64,000 nt of DNA, from NCBI GenBank assembly GCA_965267485.1, contig OZ254080.1:1674001-1738000 (forward strand), given 5' to 3'. This document shows, one piece after another, positions 26,612 through 35,012 of the stretch (the stretch's first letter is position 1; each line of letters begins with the position of its first letter). The position numbers were made by a program, and so were the translations under genes. Under the pieces are notes generated by a model, which did not search any database, was not told the DNA's origin, and saw nothing but the letters and a program-made list of their open reading frames with translations. The stretch is from JANQJA01 sp965267485. GTDB lineage: Bacteria; Pseudomonadota; Gammaproteobacteria; Pseudomonadales; Azotimanducaceae.

Positions 26612-27058
26612 CCCGCACGCCAGGAAGTCAAAGAGGGTATAGCGCAGTCGCGGAAAGCGGGCGACGCCGCTCATCGCGGGAATGATGCTGCGTAGCGCCG
26701 GGATGAACCGGCCGATGATGATGGCGCCCCAGCCCCAGCGACGAATGAATGCTTCGCCGCGCTCGATGCGATCGGCGTAGCGCTGCCCCAGCGTCGATCG
26801 ATGCAGGGACGGGCCGGCAAGGCGGCCGGCGTAGTAGCCGACGTGATCGCCGATTGTTGATCCCAGAAATGCGAGCGGCACCAGTACGGCAAGTCCGGTC
26901 AGCCCCTCCGTATAGAGAAACGAGCAGATCACAACCAGAATGATGGCTGAGACGAACAGGCCGATCCCGACGCAGGTTTCGCAGAACGCCGCGATGGGAA
27001 CGGCATAGATCGCCAGGTCCTTGTGAGTGCGCAGCCACTCCAGAATTGTCTCTTCGAT
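26555..27058 (-). CDS. DedA family membrane protein with apparent ATC start
   Basis: An inner-membrane protein of the DedA family, with FLGSTIGDHVGYYAGR, IGRFIPALRSIIPAMSG and a C-terminal helix. Family alignment demands an N-terminus upstream of the first in-frame GTG (26932): the frame continues as ETILEWLRTHKDLAIY and a first hydrophobic segment. No ATG, GTG or TTG exists there. The codon in the initiator position is ATC (27058-27056), placed 8 bases after GGAG (27070-27067). From it the protein is 167 residues. If the GTG at 26932 is used, the product has 125 residues and lacks the first segment. It lies 21 bases downstream of a thioredoxin-like gene. Confidence 0.75.
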   Translation of the reverse strand: MEETILEWLRTHKDLAIYAVPIAAFCETCVGIGLFVSAIILVVICSFLYTEGLTGLAVLVPLAFLGSTIGDHVGYYAGRLAGPSLHRSTLGQRYADRIERGEAFIRRWGWGAIIIGRFIPALRSIIPAMSGVARFPRLRYTLFDFLACGLWAGGLALILAGIDTATR

Positions 27059-27079
27059 GCCCGTATCTCCGGCGGGAGG

Positions 27080-27340
27080 TCAGGCAGTCAGGAACTGCTC
27101 CAACTCCGATTTGCCCAGCGCGCCTCGATGAATCCGCCTGACTTCCTCGCCTTCAAGCAGCACCAGCGTCGGAATTGCGCGCACACCGTGGGTTGTTACG
27201 AGACCAAGGTTTTCCGGATCATCGACGTTGATCGTTCTCAGCTCAACGTCCGGGGCGTTTGCGACGACCTCGCTGACGATCGGCTTGATCTGCTGGCAGG
27301 GACCGCACCAGTCGGCTTCGAATTTGAGTAGTGTTTTCAT
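27080..27340 (-). CDS. Small thioredoxin-like protein
   Basis: An 86-residue protein with the thioredoxin active site ADWCGPCQQIKP near the N-terminus and the cis-proline segment VRAIPTLVLLEG. It is shorter than classical thioredoxin (about 105) and lacks the first strand and helix. It should act as a cytoplasmic disulfide reductant. GAGGCATCCC precedes the ATG. Followed by the DedA gene, probably as a two-gene operon. Confidence 0.92.
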   Translation of the reverse strand: MKTLLKFEADWCGPCQQIKPIVSEVVANAPDVELRTINVDDPENLGLVTTHGVRAIPTLVLLEGEEVRRIHRGALGKSELEQFLTA

Positions 27341-27504
27341 GGGATGCCTCCTTCGTTGATGGGCACATTATTTATGCTGGAGGCGAAAAGTGAAGTTGGC
27401 AATTTCGATAGATTTAATTCGTTTTTGGAATGAAAGATAAGGGCGCAGGATTGCGAGTCCCTGTCCGGCGCGCTATCTTCGACGCAGTCTACACGGAGGG
27501 AATT

Positions 27505-28323
27505 ATGGAAATCAGACCGCTGACGCCGCACATCGGTGCCGAAGTGCTGGGCGTGGATTTGTCGCAACCCATCAGCAACGAGGACTTCGCTGCGATTCAT
27601 CAGGCTCACCTCGACTGGATGGTGCTTGTATTCCGGGACCAGCATATCGACCGCGAGCAGCACAAGGCGTTCGGCCGCCGCTTTGGGAAGCTGCACGTTC
27701 ATCCCATGAACAAGCTGCGTTCGGGTGATCCGGAAGTGCTCATCGTCAAGACCACCAGCGAATCGAAGTACACGGCCGGTGATGGCTGGCACACCGACGT
27801 GACGTGCGACGAGTATCCGCCCATGGGTTCGATGCTGTACATCACCGAGACGCCGGAAGTCGGCGGGGGCGACACGATGTACGCCAACATGTACCGCGCC
27901 TATGAGATGCTGTCAGACACCATGAAGGACATGCTGGATGGCCTCGTCGCCGTGCACGACGGCGCGCTGCCCTATGTCGGCGCCTACAATGCGCCGCTGC
28001 CGGATGGCGAGCAGTATCCAAAGCATGAGCACCCGGTCATCGCCACACACCCCGAGACCGGCAAGAAACTGCTGTATGTGAATTCGGGCTTCACTTCTCA
28101 CATCAAGGGACTTTCGCGCAAGGAGAGTCGTGCGCTGCTGGGTTTCCTGTTCGAGCATATTGCCACGACGCCGTCGCTGACCTGCCGCGTGAACTGGGAG
28201 CCGAACACGCTCACGTTCTGGGACAACCGCTGCACGCAGCACCACGCCGTCTGGGACTACTGGCCCCATTCGCGCTACGGCGAGCGCGTCTCGATCGTCG
28301 CCGACTCCCGCCCGGCGGCATAG
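27505..28323 (+). CDS. TauD/TfdA family Fe(II)/2-oxoglutarate dioxygenase
   Basis: A 272-residue dioxygenase. Iron ligands are the HTD motif in GDGWHTDVTCDE and a distal His in RCTQHHAVWDYW. The 2OG-binding Arg follows in SRYGERVSIV. Such enzymes hydroxylate taurine, 2,4-D, alkyl sulfates and similar substrates. The start at 27505 follows GGAGGG and matches the family start (MEIRPLTPHIGAEV). It is a paralogue of the gene at 37172. The downstream gap holds direct repeats and an intergenic repeat element. Confidence 0.92.
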   Translation: MEIRPLTPHIGAEVLGVDLSQPISNEDFAAIHQAHLDWMVLVFRDQHIDREQHKAFGRRFGKLHVHPMNKLRSGDPEVLIVKTTSESKYTAGDGWHTDVTCDEYPPMGSMLYITETPEVGGGDTMYANMYRAYEMLSDTMKDMLDGLVAVHDGALPYVGAYNAPLPDGEQYPKHEHPVIATHPETGKKLLYVNSGFTSHIKGLSRKESRALLGFLFEHIATTPSLTCRVNWEPNTLTFWDNRCTQHHAVWDYWPHSRYGERVSIVADSRPAA

Positions 28324-28326
28324 CGC

Positions 28327-28378
28327 CACAACAGGCGCGACACCGCCTGCGGCACAGCGTCACCACAGGCGCGACACC
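28327..28378. repeat. Pair of 18-base direct repeats after the dioxygenase gene
   Basis: CACAACAGGCGCGACACC (28327-28344) and CACCACAGGCGCGACACC (28361-28378) differ at one base and are 34 bases apart, directly after the stop codon. Confidence 0.6.
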
Positions 28379-28414
28379 CCTCGTTCTGAAGCGCCCGCGA
28401 AGCGGGCGCTGAAG
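28379..28414. repeat. Intergenic repeat copy 1 with 8-bp hairpin
   Basis: Begins CCTCGTTCTGAAGC and ends GCTGAAG. It contains GCGCCCGC (28391-28398), loop GAA, GCGGGCGC (28402-28409), a perfect hairpin. It closely matches the copy at 38115, which also follows a TauD-type gene. No T-run follows, so it is a repeat with possible transcript-end function rather than a standard terminator. Confidence 0.6.
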
Positions 28415-28486
28415 AATCTCCACCTTCCTTCAACGCTTTTCTGCCCCGGTGCGTCCAATGGCTGAGTCACCAGAGGAATTCGCGCC

Positions 28487-29149
28487 ATGTCATCCACTCT
28501 TCGTGTCATCGTCTTTATCGCAGCGACTCTCGCGTTGCCGGGTTGCATCATCAAGGTTAACGCCGACAGCTACGGCGGCGATATCGACCGCGTTTTCGGC
28601 AGTATCGACATCGATGACGGCCGGCAAGTGGGCAATATCGATTCGGTCAACGGCAGTGTCCGGCTCGGTGATGAAAGCGTCGCCGAGGATGTCGGCACGG
28701 TCAACGGCTCGATCCGCGCTGGTCGGGGCGTCCGCGTGGATTCGCTTGAGACCGTCAATGGCAGTATCCGGGCCGGCCGTGGTCTTCAGGCGACGGGTTC
28801 GCTTGAGACGGTCAATGGTCGCATCGAACTGCGCGAAGGCTCCACGGTCGAGCGCGATGTGTCGACGGTCAATGGCAGCATCGAACTCGACGGAACGACG
28901 GTTCGCGGCAGCATCGAAACCGTCAATGGCCACGTCCGGCTCGAATCGTCGACCGTCGAGGGCGATATCGTGTTCGAGGACAACGACGGTGGTGGCTGGG
29001 GGTGGTTCCGGAACAAGGATGAGCCACGGCTCACGATCGATGACCGCTCCGAGGTTCAGGGCACGATCATATTGTATCGCGCCGTCGAACTGCGCATCGA
29101 CGAGGGTGCCAGAATCGGCGAGATCGAACGTCGCTATGACGCCCGGTAA
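28487..29149 (+). CDS. Lipoprotein with tandem VNGSI-type repeats, probable beta-solenoid
   Basis: A 220-residue envelope lipoprotein: signal peptide with lipobox LALPGC (acylated Cys20). Residues about 30-160 are tandem units of roughly 17-19 residues, each beginning V-N-G-[SRH]-[IV]-[RE] and ending in [ED]-T or S-T (for example TVNGSIRAGRG, TVNGRIELREG, TVNGSIELDG, TVNGHVRLES). The regular alternation suggests a right-handed beta-solenoid of the polymer-forming or DUF4097-like type. A Gly/Trp-rich break (GGGWGWFRNKDEP) separates a final strand region. Function unknown. ATG 28487 is chosen from the signal peptide. Confidence 0.8.
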   Translation: MSSTLRVIVFIAATLALPGCIIKVNADSYGGDIDRVFGSIDIDDGRQVGNIDSVNGSVRLGDESVAEDVGTVNGSIRAGRGVRVDSLETVNGSIRAGRGLQATGSLETVNGRIELREGSTVERDVSTVNGSIELDGTTVRGSIETVNGHVRLESSTVEGDIVFEDNDGGGWGWFRNKDEPRLTIDDRSEVQGTIILYRAVELRIDEGARIGEIERRYDAR

Positions 29150-29169
29150 CGTGGAGGACTGACGGTCTT

Positions 29170-30105
29170 CTAGAGGCGAAACTGCGAGATCTGGATTTCC
29201 TCGCCGTAATCGGCGTAGTCGCCACTCGCACGCTCATCCCGGAAGTGGCCCCAGTTCACGGGCCGGTATCTGGCCGGTGTCATCAAGGGGACACAGTCCG
29301 TACGGTAGTCCGGGTTCAGGAAAAACGGCGCGCTGAACCGCTCACGGGATGCATTGGCGATCACGCGATGTTCAGGCGCCTGAAACCGATCGTTGGACCA
29401 GACCTGCATCATGTCGCCGATGTTGATGATCATGCCGTCCGGCTCCGGCACGATCGTGTGCCACCGGTTGTCCTTGTTCACCTGGAGCGCCGGAACGTCG
29501 TCCTGGACAAGTACTGTAAGGGCACCGGCATCGGTATGGCGATTGACGCCGAGGCTGCCATGGGCAATCTCGGTCCCTGAGTCGGCGGGTGCCGGGTCGT
29601 CGCAGACCGGATAGTAGTTGAGCCGAAGGAAACTGGTATGACGGGTTCCAAAACTGTCGGCAATCGAGCCGGGCGCGACATCCAGTGACTGTTCGATGGC
29701 GTCCAGCAGCGTCATGCTGATCGCCTCGCAGCGTCGATACCAGCCGGTCATGATTTCGCGAAAGCCCTCGATTTCGGGCCATCGCGAAGTGTGCTCGACC
29801 TCGGCATCGCCGAGGTCAATGCCGAAATCGTAGACCTGCTTCCAGTCTCGAGTGTTCTTCGTCAGTTCCTCGTCATAGAACCCCATCGGGTTTCTTGCAT
29901 CCCGTCGCACGGCCAGGCGCTCATCGAGGGGCTGGTGAAAAAACTTTCGTGTCGCGTCGAGAAATGCGGCCGTCGCTGCTTCGTCAACGCCGTGGCCGAC
30001 GATCTGGAAGAATCCCCATGCTTCGCAGGCACGGGTGATTTCATCGCGTGCGACCGGATCATCGGGCAATCCCGAGATGTCGATAGTCGGGACATTCAGA
30101 CTCAT
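29170..30105 (-). CDS. Isopenicillin-N-synthase-like 2-oxoglutarate/Fe(II) oxygenase
   Basis: A 311-residue oxygenase of the IPNS/plant-2OG family, distinct from the TauD types in this window. The N-terminal DIOX_N-like region reads VPTIDISGL and WGFFQIVGHGV. The iron ligands are HTDAGALTVLVQD (H and D) and the distal His in PEHRVIANASRERFSAPFF, whose R-x-S binds 2-oxoglutarate. Substrate unknown; family members act on small metabolites, hormones or nucleobases. The start at 30105 overlaps the stop of the upstream TPR gene as ATGA, so they are co-translated. Confidence 0.9.
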   Translation of the reverse strand: MSLNVPTIDISGLPDDPVARDEITRACEAWGFFQIVGHGVDEAATAAFLDATRKFFHQPLDERLAVRRDARNPMGFYDEELTKNTRDWKQVYDFGIDLGDAEVEHTSRWPEIEGFREIMTGWYRRCEAISMTLLDAIEQSLDVAPGSIADSFGTRHTSFLRLNYYPVCDDPAPADSGTEIAHGSLGVNRHTDAGALTVLVQDDVPALQVNKDNRWHTIVPEPDGMIINIGDMMQVWSNDRFQAPEHRVIANASRERFSAPFFLNPDYRTDCVPLMTPARYRPVNWGHFRDERASGDYADYGEEIQISQFRL

Positions 30106-31037
30106 GGTGATGACTCCGCCAGTTGTTTCAGTCTCGCGAGGCGTTCCGGTTCGTTGGCCTGAAGCCACTCGTCGCTGCCGAGCCGCTCGAGGGCAATGGC
30201 GAAGTGCGGCCTTGCCTCAGCGTCGCGGCCAAGTGCCAGCAGACACTCGCCGATTTCTTCGTGGGTGTATCCTTCGGCCGCATTGCCCTGGCGGTACGGG
30301 TGGTCGACCAGTGATTGTTGCACTGCCAGCGCTTCCTCGACCCGGCCAAGGTACCTGAGCGTGACGGCTCGGGACCACGTCGCGATCGATGCCTCGAAGC
30401 GCTGCGATTGTGCTTCCCGAAACGCAATATCCCGCTCAAAGAGCGCCAGCGCCTTCTCGTGTTCACCGCGGTCGTTGTAGGTCCAAGCGAGGTTGTTGTA
30501 GAGCGGGCCGAGCCAGCGACGGGCGGCCGGGTCGCTGGCGGACTCTGCCATACGGATCGCTCGCTCGTTCCAGTCGATGGCGGCGGCGGGCGATTCAACG
30601 ATGCCAAGCATGTGGGCGGCATCCACTGCGAGGTATTCGTCGCCAGCGAGGTTTGCGGCCTCGATCGCCTGTTTGAAGCGGGGGATGGCATCCCCTGGGC
30701 GGCCGCTGCTGTTCAGCACACGACCGCGTTCCAGCAGGAAGCGCGCACGAAGGCGTGGCTTGTCGCCTGTCAGTTCCGCCTCGACACCATCGAGCACGTC
30801 GTGCGCCTCATCGAAGCGCTGCTGCAGTCCGAGCGAGCGGGCGAGTTGGGTCTTTGCTTCCAGGGTCCACGCGGTGTCGCCTGCCTTTTCGCCCTCACTG
30901 ACCATTTTGCGAAAGCTCGCTTCGCTGGCTGCCGGATCACGAAAGTTCCAGGCCTTGTCGATATCGGGTAAGTCTGAACCGGCCATGGCGATCTCCGCGA
31001 AGACGAGAATGAGCAGGGGGGCGAGCAGTTTGTTCAC
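30102..31037 (-). CDS. Exported TPR-repeat protein
   Basis: A 311-residue protein with a signal peptide (MNKLLAPLLILVFAEIAMAG) and about six helical TPR-like repeats (for example YNNLAWTYNDRGEHEKALALF and EEIGECLLALGRDAEARPHF). GTG start. Probably a periplasmic protein-interaction scaffold; no specific partner can be named. The stop overlaps the start of the 2OG oxygenase gene by 4 bases, so the two are translationally coupled even though one product is exported and the other cytoplasmic. Confidence 0.82.
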   Translation of the reverse strand: MNKLLAPLLILVFAEIAMAGSDLPDIDKAWNFRDPAASEASFRKMVSEGEKAGDTAWTLEAKTQLARSLGLQQRFDEAHDVLDGVEAELTGDKPRLRARFLLERGRVLNSSGRPGDAIPRFKQAIEAANLAGDEYLAVDAAHMLGIVESPAAAIDWNERAIRMAESASDPAARRWLGPLYNNLAWTYNDRGEHEKALALFERDIAFREAQSQRFEASIATWSRAVTLRYLGRVEEALAVQQSLVDHPYRQGNAAEGYTHEEIGECLLALGRDAEARPHFAIALERLGSDEWLQANEPERLARLKQLAESSP

Positions 31038-31162
31038 GCCCGAAGGTTACGGAAATTCGGGCGCGCTGCCTACCATGCCCGCAGGTCGCGGGCTGTTTGT
31101 GGTGCAGCGCCGGCCTGCATACAATCGGGGCATTCTTCATCAACCTTCGAGGGAACACAGCC

Positions 31163-32392
31163 ATGGCAGAAGCGTGGATCATTGATGGGGTGCGATCACC
31201 CCGTGGCCGAGGTAAACCGGGTGTCGGCAGCCTGTCGGAAATTCACCCACAGCGCGTGATGGCGCAGGTCCTGAACGGTCTCAAGGACAAGGTCGGCTTC
31301 GATCCTGCTGACGTCGAGGATGTGGTTGCAGGCTGTGGCGCTGGCAGCGGTGACCATGCCCATGACATCGCGCGCATGTCTGCGCTCGACGCGGGCTGGC
31401 CGCTCACTGCCTCCGGTGTGACGCTGCATCGCTTCTGCGGCTCCGGCCAGCAGGCGGTGACATTCGCGGCAATGGGTATCCTTGCTGGTCACCAGGATCT
31501 CGTCGTCGGTGGCGGTGTCGAGTCCATGTCGCGGTACTCGCCCACGCACACCGATGGTTTTACCGCCAACAATCCACATCTGTTCGAACAGTATCCGCTG
31601 GTGCCACAGGGTATTTCGGCAGACCTGATCGCTACGATCGAGGGATTCTCCCGGGAGGAATGCGATGCCTACGCGGTGCGCAGCCAGGAACGTGCGCAGC
31701 GCTCGATCGAGGAGGGGCGTTTCAATCGCTCGCTCGTGCCGATCATGCGCGACAGCGGCGAACTCGCACTCGACCGTGACGAGCACCCCCGACCGGGCAC
31801 GACGCTCGACAACCTGAAGGACCTGAACCCGTCGTTCGAGAAGATGGGCAAGACCGTCTTCGAAGGTCAGGTGAAATCGTTCGACCAGATCTGCTGCGAG
31901 GTCTATCCGGATGTGAAAGAGGTCATTCATGTTCATCACGCCGGCAACTCGTCAGGTGTCGTGGACGGGGCCAGTGCCATTCTGCTGTCGTCACCGGATT
32001 ATGCGAAGGCGCATGGCCTGAAACCGCGCGCGCGAATTGTCATGACGGCGACGGCTGGCACTGAACCCGTAATCATGCTGACAGCGCCGGGCCCGGCCGC
32101 AGAGATTTGCCTGAAGAAGGCCGGCATGACCGTCGACGATATCGACCTCTTTGAGATCAACGAGGCCTTCGCATCGGTCGTACTCAAGTTCCAGAAGGAC
32201 ATGGGCGTCGATGACGACAAGCTCAACGTGTGTGGCGGCGCCATTGCGCTTGGCCACCCGATTGGCGCAACGGGGCCGATGCTGATCCAGACGGTACTCG
32301 ATGAACTCGAGCGTCAGGACAAGTCCACGGCGTTGATTGCCATGTGCACGGGCGGCGGTATGGGTACCGCAACCATCATCGAGCGAATCTGA
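31163..32392 (+). CDS. Acetyl-CoA C-acyltransferase (thiolase)
   Basis: A 409-residue thiolase II family enzyme that cleaves 3-ketoacyl-CoA or condenses acyl-CoAs. Nucleophile Cys in HRFCGSGQQAV, second motif NEAFASVV, GGAIALGHPIGATG (His) and C-terminal CTGGGMGT (Cys). The start at 31163 follows GAGGG by 9 bases. Six bases after its stop begins the iron-sulfur subunit of a molybdenum hydroxylase, and the four genes to 35720 are in one tight row. Confidence 0.95.
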   Translation: MAEAWIIDGVRSPRGRGKPGVGSLSEIHPQRVMAQVLNGLKDKVGFDPADVEDVVAGCGAGSGDHAHDIARMSALDAGWPLTASGVTLHRFCGSGQQAVTFAAMGILAGHQDLVVGGGVESMSRYSPTHTDGFTANNPHLFEQYPLVPQGISADLIATIEGFSREECDAYAVRSQERAQRSIEEGRFNRSLVPIMRDSGELALDRDEHPRPGTTLDNLKDLNPSFEKMGKTVFEGQVKSFDQICCEVYPDVKEVIHVHHAGNSSGVVDGASAILLSSPDYAKAHGLKPRARIVMTATAGTEPVIMLTAPGPAAEICLKKAGMTVDDIDLFEINEAFASVVLKFQKDMGVDDDKLNVCGGAIALGHPIGATGPMLIQTVLDELERQDKSTALIAMCTGGGMGTATIIERI

Positions 32393-32398
32393 TCACAG

Positions 32399-32854
32399 AT
32401 GATCAAGCTGACGGTCAACGACGTCGACCACGAGGTCGACGTCGAGCCTGATACTCCACTGCTGTGGGTCCTCCGGGATAATCTCAATCTCACCGGGACG
32501 AAGTACGGCTGCGGCATCAATCAATGCGGCGCCTGTACGGTCCTGCTGAATGGGCAGGCCGTGCGTTCATGCACGACGCCCGTTTCCCAGGCCGCGAACT
32601 TTGACGTTGTGACGATCGAGGGGCTTTCTGATGACCGCAGTCATCCTGTGCAGCAGGCATGGATCGAGGGTGACGTGCCGCAGTGCGGTTACTGCCAGTC
32701 CGGACAGATCATGGCGGCAGTCTCGCTGCTGCGCCAGGTTTCCAACCCAAGTGATGAGGACATCGATCGTTACATTACAAACGTCTGTCGGTGTGGCACT
32801 TATCCGCAGGTACGTGCCGCGATCAAGGACGCTGCCCTGAAGTGGCGGGGCTAG
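32399..32854 (+). CDS. (2Fe-2S) small subunit of a molybdenum hydroxylase, isoquinoline oxidoreductase type
   Basis: A 151-residue electron-transfer subunit with the two [2Fe-2S] clusters of this family: a plant-ferredoxin-type cluster (YGCGINQCGACTVLLNG plus a Cys in VRSCTTP) and a C-terminal helical cluster (CGYCQSGQIM and NVCRCGTY). It pairs with the molybdopterin subunit starting 4 bases after its stop. Such pairs oxidise N-heterocycles or aldehydes using water as oxygen donor. Confidence 0.94.
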   Translation: MIKLTVNDVDHEVDVEPDTPLLWVLRDNLNLTGTKYGCGINQCGACTVLLNGQAVRSCTTPVSQAANFDVVTIEGLSDDRSHPVQQAWIEGDVPQCGYCQSGQIMAAVSLLRQVSNPSDEDIDRYITNVCRCGTYPQVRAAIKDAALKWRG

Positions 32855-32858
32855 CGTG

Positions 32859-35012
32859 ATGGCGAAGCTGACCCGGCGCGGCTTTATCAAGTCGTCACTC
32901 AGTGCGGCAGGGGGGCTGCTGATCTCTTTTCACGTGCCTTCCGCCGCTCGCGCCGCGCCTGGGCCTGATGCTGATGACGGCAGCGACGAGATCAACGCGT
33001 GGCTTTCCATCGATCCGGACGGAACGATTACGATCCGCGTGGCCAGGGCCGAGATGGGGCAGGGCGTTCTCACCTCGCTGCCGATGATCGTGGCCGAGGA
33101 ACTGGAGGCGGACTGGCGGACGGTCCGTGCGGAGTACGCCGACGCGAATCGGCAGGTTCGGGAAGACCGCGTCTATGGCCGTATGCTGACGGCCGGCAGC
33201 AGTTCGGTGCGCCAGTCCATGCCCTATCTGCGCCAGGCCGGCGCCGAGGCGCGGGAGCGCCTGATCAAGGCAGCAGCAGAGCGCTGGGCCGTCTCGCCGG
33301 CCGAATGCTATGCCGACTACGGCAGTGTGCGTCACCGACCGACGAATCGCGCACTGACTTTCGGAGAAGTCGCCGCCGACGCGGCGCAGCTGTCGGTGGC
33401 GAATGTCCGAACCAAGGATCCGCGCGATTTCGACCTGCTCGGTCTGCCCACCCCGCGACTCGATGTGCCATCGAAAGTCGATGGCTCCGCTCTGTTCTCT
33501 ATTGATGTGCGGGTGCCGAACATGGTCTATGCGGCCGTCGTACATTGCCCGGTACTCGGCGGCAAGTTGCGTGGCTTTCGCTTCAACGCCGTACGAAACC
33601 GCAAGGGCGTTCGCCAGGCCGTCCGGCTCGAGACCGGCGTTGCCATTGTCGCGGATACCTGGTGGCAGGCAAAGACGGCTGCCGAGGCGATGCCCGTCGA
33701 CTGGGACATTCCGCGTGAGCTCGAAGACTTCTATTCCGACACCGCGCAGCGCGCTTTCATTGGAGCGCTTGATCAGCCCGGCTCGGTCGTGGTCACCGAG
33801 GGTGATGCCGAGCGGATGATGGATGAGGCCGAGGAGTCGATCGAGTCCGATTATTCGGTACCTTACCTGTCTCACGCCTGCATGGAGCCACTCAACTGCA
33901 CAGCGCACGTTCAGGATGATCGCGTTGATGTCTGGGTTGGCGTTCAGGACGCTGAATCGGCGCTCCGCGCGGCGGCGGATGCTGCCGGCATTGCGCCTGA
34001 AAAGGTTCACCTGCATAGCTGTTTGCTGGGTGGTGGCTTCGGCCGGCGCAGCCACGACGACTTCATTCGCGAGGCCGTCGAGATCGCCAAAGCGGTGCGC
34101 CTGCCGGTTCAGATGATCTGGAGCCGGGAGGAGGACAGCCGCGCCGGACGCTACCGGCCGATGTCCGCTATCCGTTTCAAGGCGGGTTTCGATCTTTCCG
34201 GCAGCGTGATTGCTTACACCAACCATTCGGTGACGCATTCGATACTGGCGCAACTCGACCCGAAACAGGTGGCAGATGGTGTCGATCGCACCTCCGTCGA
34301 AGGGCTCGCAGACATGCCATATCGAGTCCCGAACAAACTCGTGACGCACACGATTCGCAACACCCACCTGACGACCTGGTTCTGGCGCTCGGTGGGTCAC
34401 TCCCAGAATGCATTTGCGATGGAGTGTTTCGTCGATGAAATGGCGACCGCGACGAACACGGACCCGATCGCCTTCAGAAAGCGATACCTCGCGGACCGAC
34501 CGGACATGGTGCGGGTGCTCGATGAACTGGCCGAAGTCGCGAACTGGGGCAAGTCGATGCCGGGCGGTACCGCGCAGGGTGTCGCGATTCACGAGTGCTA
34601 CGGCACGATCTGCGCTGAAGTGGCCGAGGTGACCGTCACCGGAAACGGACAGGCGCGGGTCGACCGCATCGTGACCGTGGTGGACTGTGGCAATCTCGTG
34701 AATCCGATGACGGCAAAGGAGCAGATCGAAGGAGGCGTGGTGTTCGGCCTGAATGCTGCGCTGTTCGGCAAACTCACCTTTGAGAACGGTGAACTCCTCG
34801 AGACCAACTTCGATCGATACCGGATGATCAAGCAGCGCGACATGCCGGTGCTGGAAACGCATTTTGCCCTCAGCCGAGGCGATCACTGGGGCGGTATTGG
34901 CGAGCCGTCGACACCGCCGGTTGCGGCCGCGGTCTGCAACGCCATCTACCGTATCACCCGGAGACGAATCCGCTCGCTGCCGATTGCGGACTACTACCTC
35001 CAGCGTGCCTGA
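32859..35012 (+). CDS. Molybdopterin-binding large subunit, isoquinoline 1-oxidoreductase/aldehyde oxidase type, Tat-exported
   Basis: A ~717-residue catalytic subunit. The N-terminus has a twin-arginine signal (KLTRRGFIKSSLSAAGG and a hydrophobic stretch), so the enzyme probably acts in the periplasm, exported with its small subunit. Molybdopterin-domain motifs include ARAEMGQGVLTSLPMI, CLLGGGFGRRSHDDF, and the catalytic end with GGIGEPSTPPVAAAV (Glu). The family oxidises quinoline-like heterocycles or aldehydes. The ATG at 32859 is immediately preceded by an in-frame GTG (32856); either could be used. A CysZ gene follows with no gap. Confidence 0.93.
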   Translation: MAKLTRRGFIKSSLSAAGGLLISFHVPSAARAAPGPDADDGSDEINAWLSIDPDGTITIRVARAEMGQGVLTSLPMIVAEELEADWRTVRAEYADANRQVREDRVYGRMLTAGSSSVRQSMPYLRQAGAEARERLIKAAAERWAVSPAECYADYGSVRHRPTNRALTFGEVAADAAQLSVANVRTKDPRDFDLLGLPTPRLDVPSKVDGSALFSIDVRVPNMVYAAVVHCPVLGGKLRGFRFNAVRNRKGVRQAVRLETGVAIVADTWWQAKTAAEAMPVDWDIPRELEDFYSDTAQRAFIGALDQPGSVVVTEGDAERMMDEAEESIESDYSVPYLSHACMEPLNCTAHVQDDRVDVWVGVQDAESALRAAADAAGIAPEKVHLHSCLLGGGFGRRSHDDFIREAVEIAKAVRLPVQMIWSREEDSRAGRYRPMSAIRFKAGFDLSGSVIAYTNHSVTHSILAQLDPKQVADGVDRTSVEGLADMPYRVPNKLVTHTIRNTHLTTWFWRSVGHSQNAFAMECFVDEMATATNTDPIAFRKRYLADRPDMVRVLDELAEVANWGKSMPGGTAQGVAIHECYGTICAEVAEVTVTGNGQARVDRIVTVVDCGNLVNPMTAKEQIEGGVVFGLNAALFGKLTFENGELLETNFDRYRMIKQRDMPVLETHFALSRGDHWGGIGEPSTPPVAAAVCNAIYRITRRRIRSLPIADYYLQRA

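Noticed and set aside
32895..34886. 663-codon open frame antisense to the molybdenum subunit gene
   Set aside because: High-GC shadow frame: no family motifs, and the + strand frame is a complete conserved enzyme.
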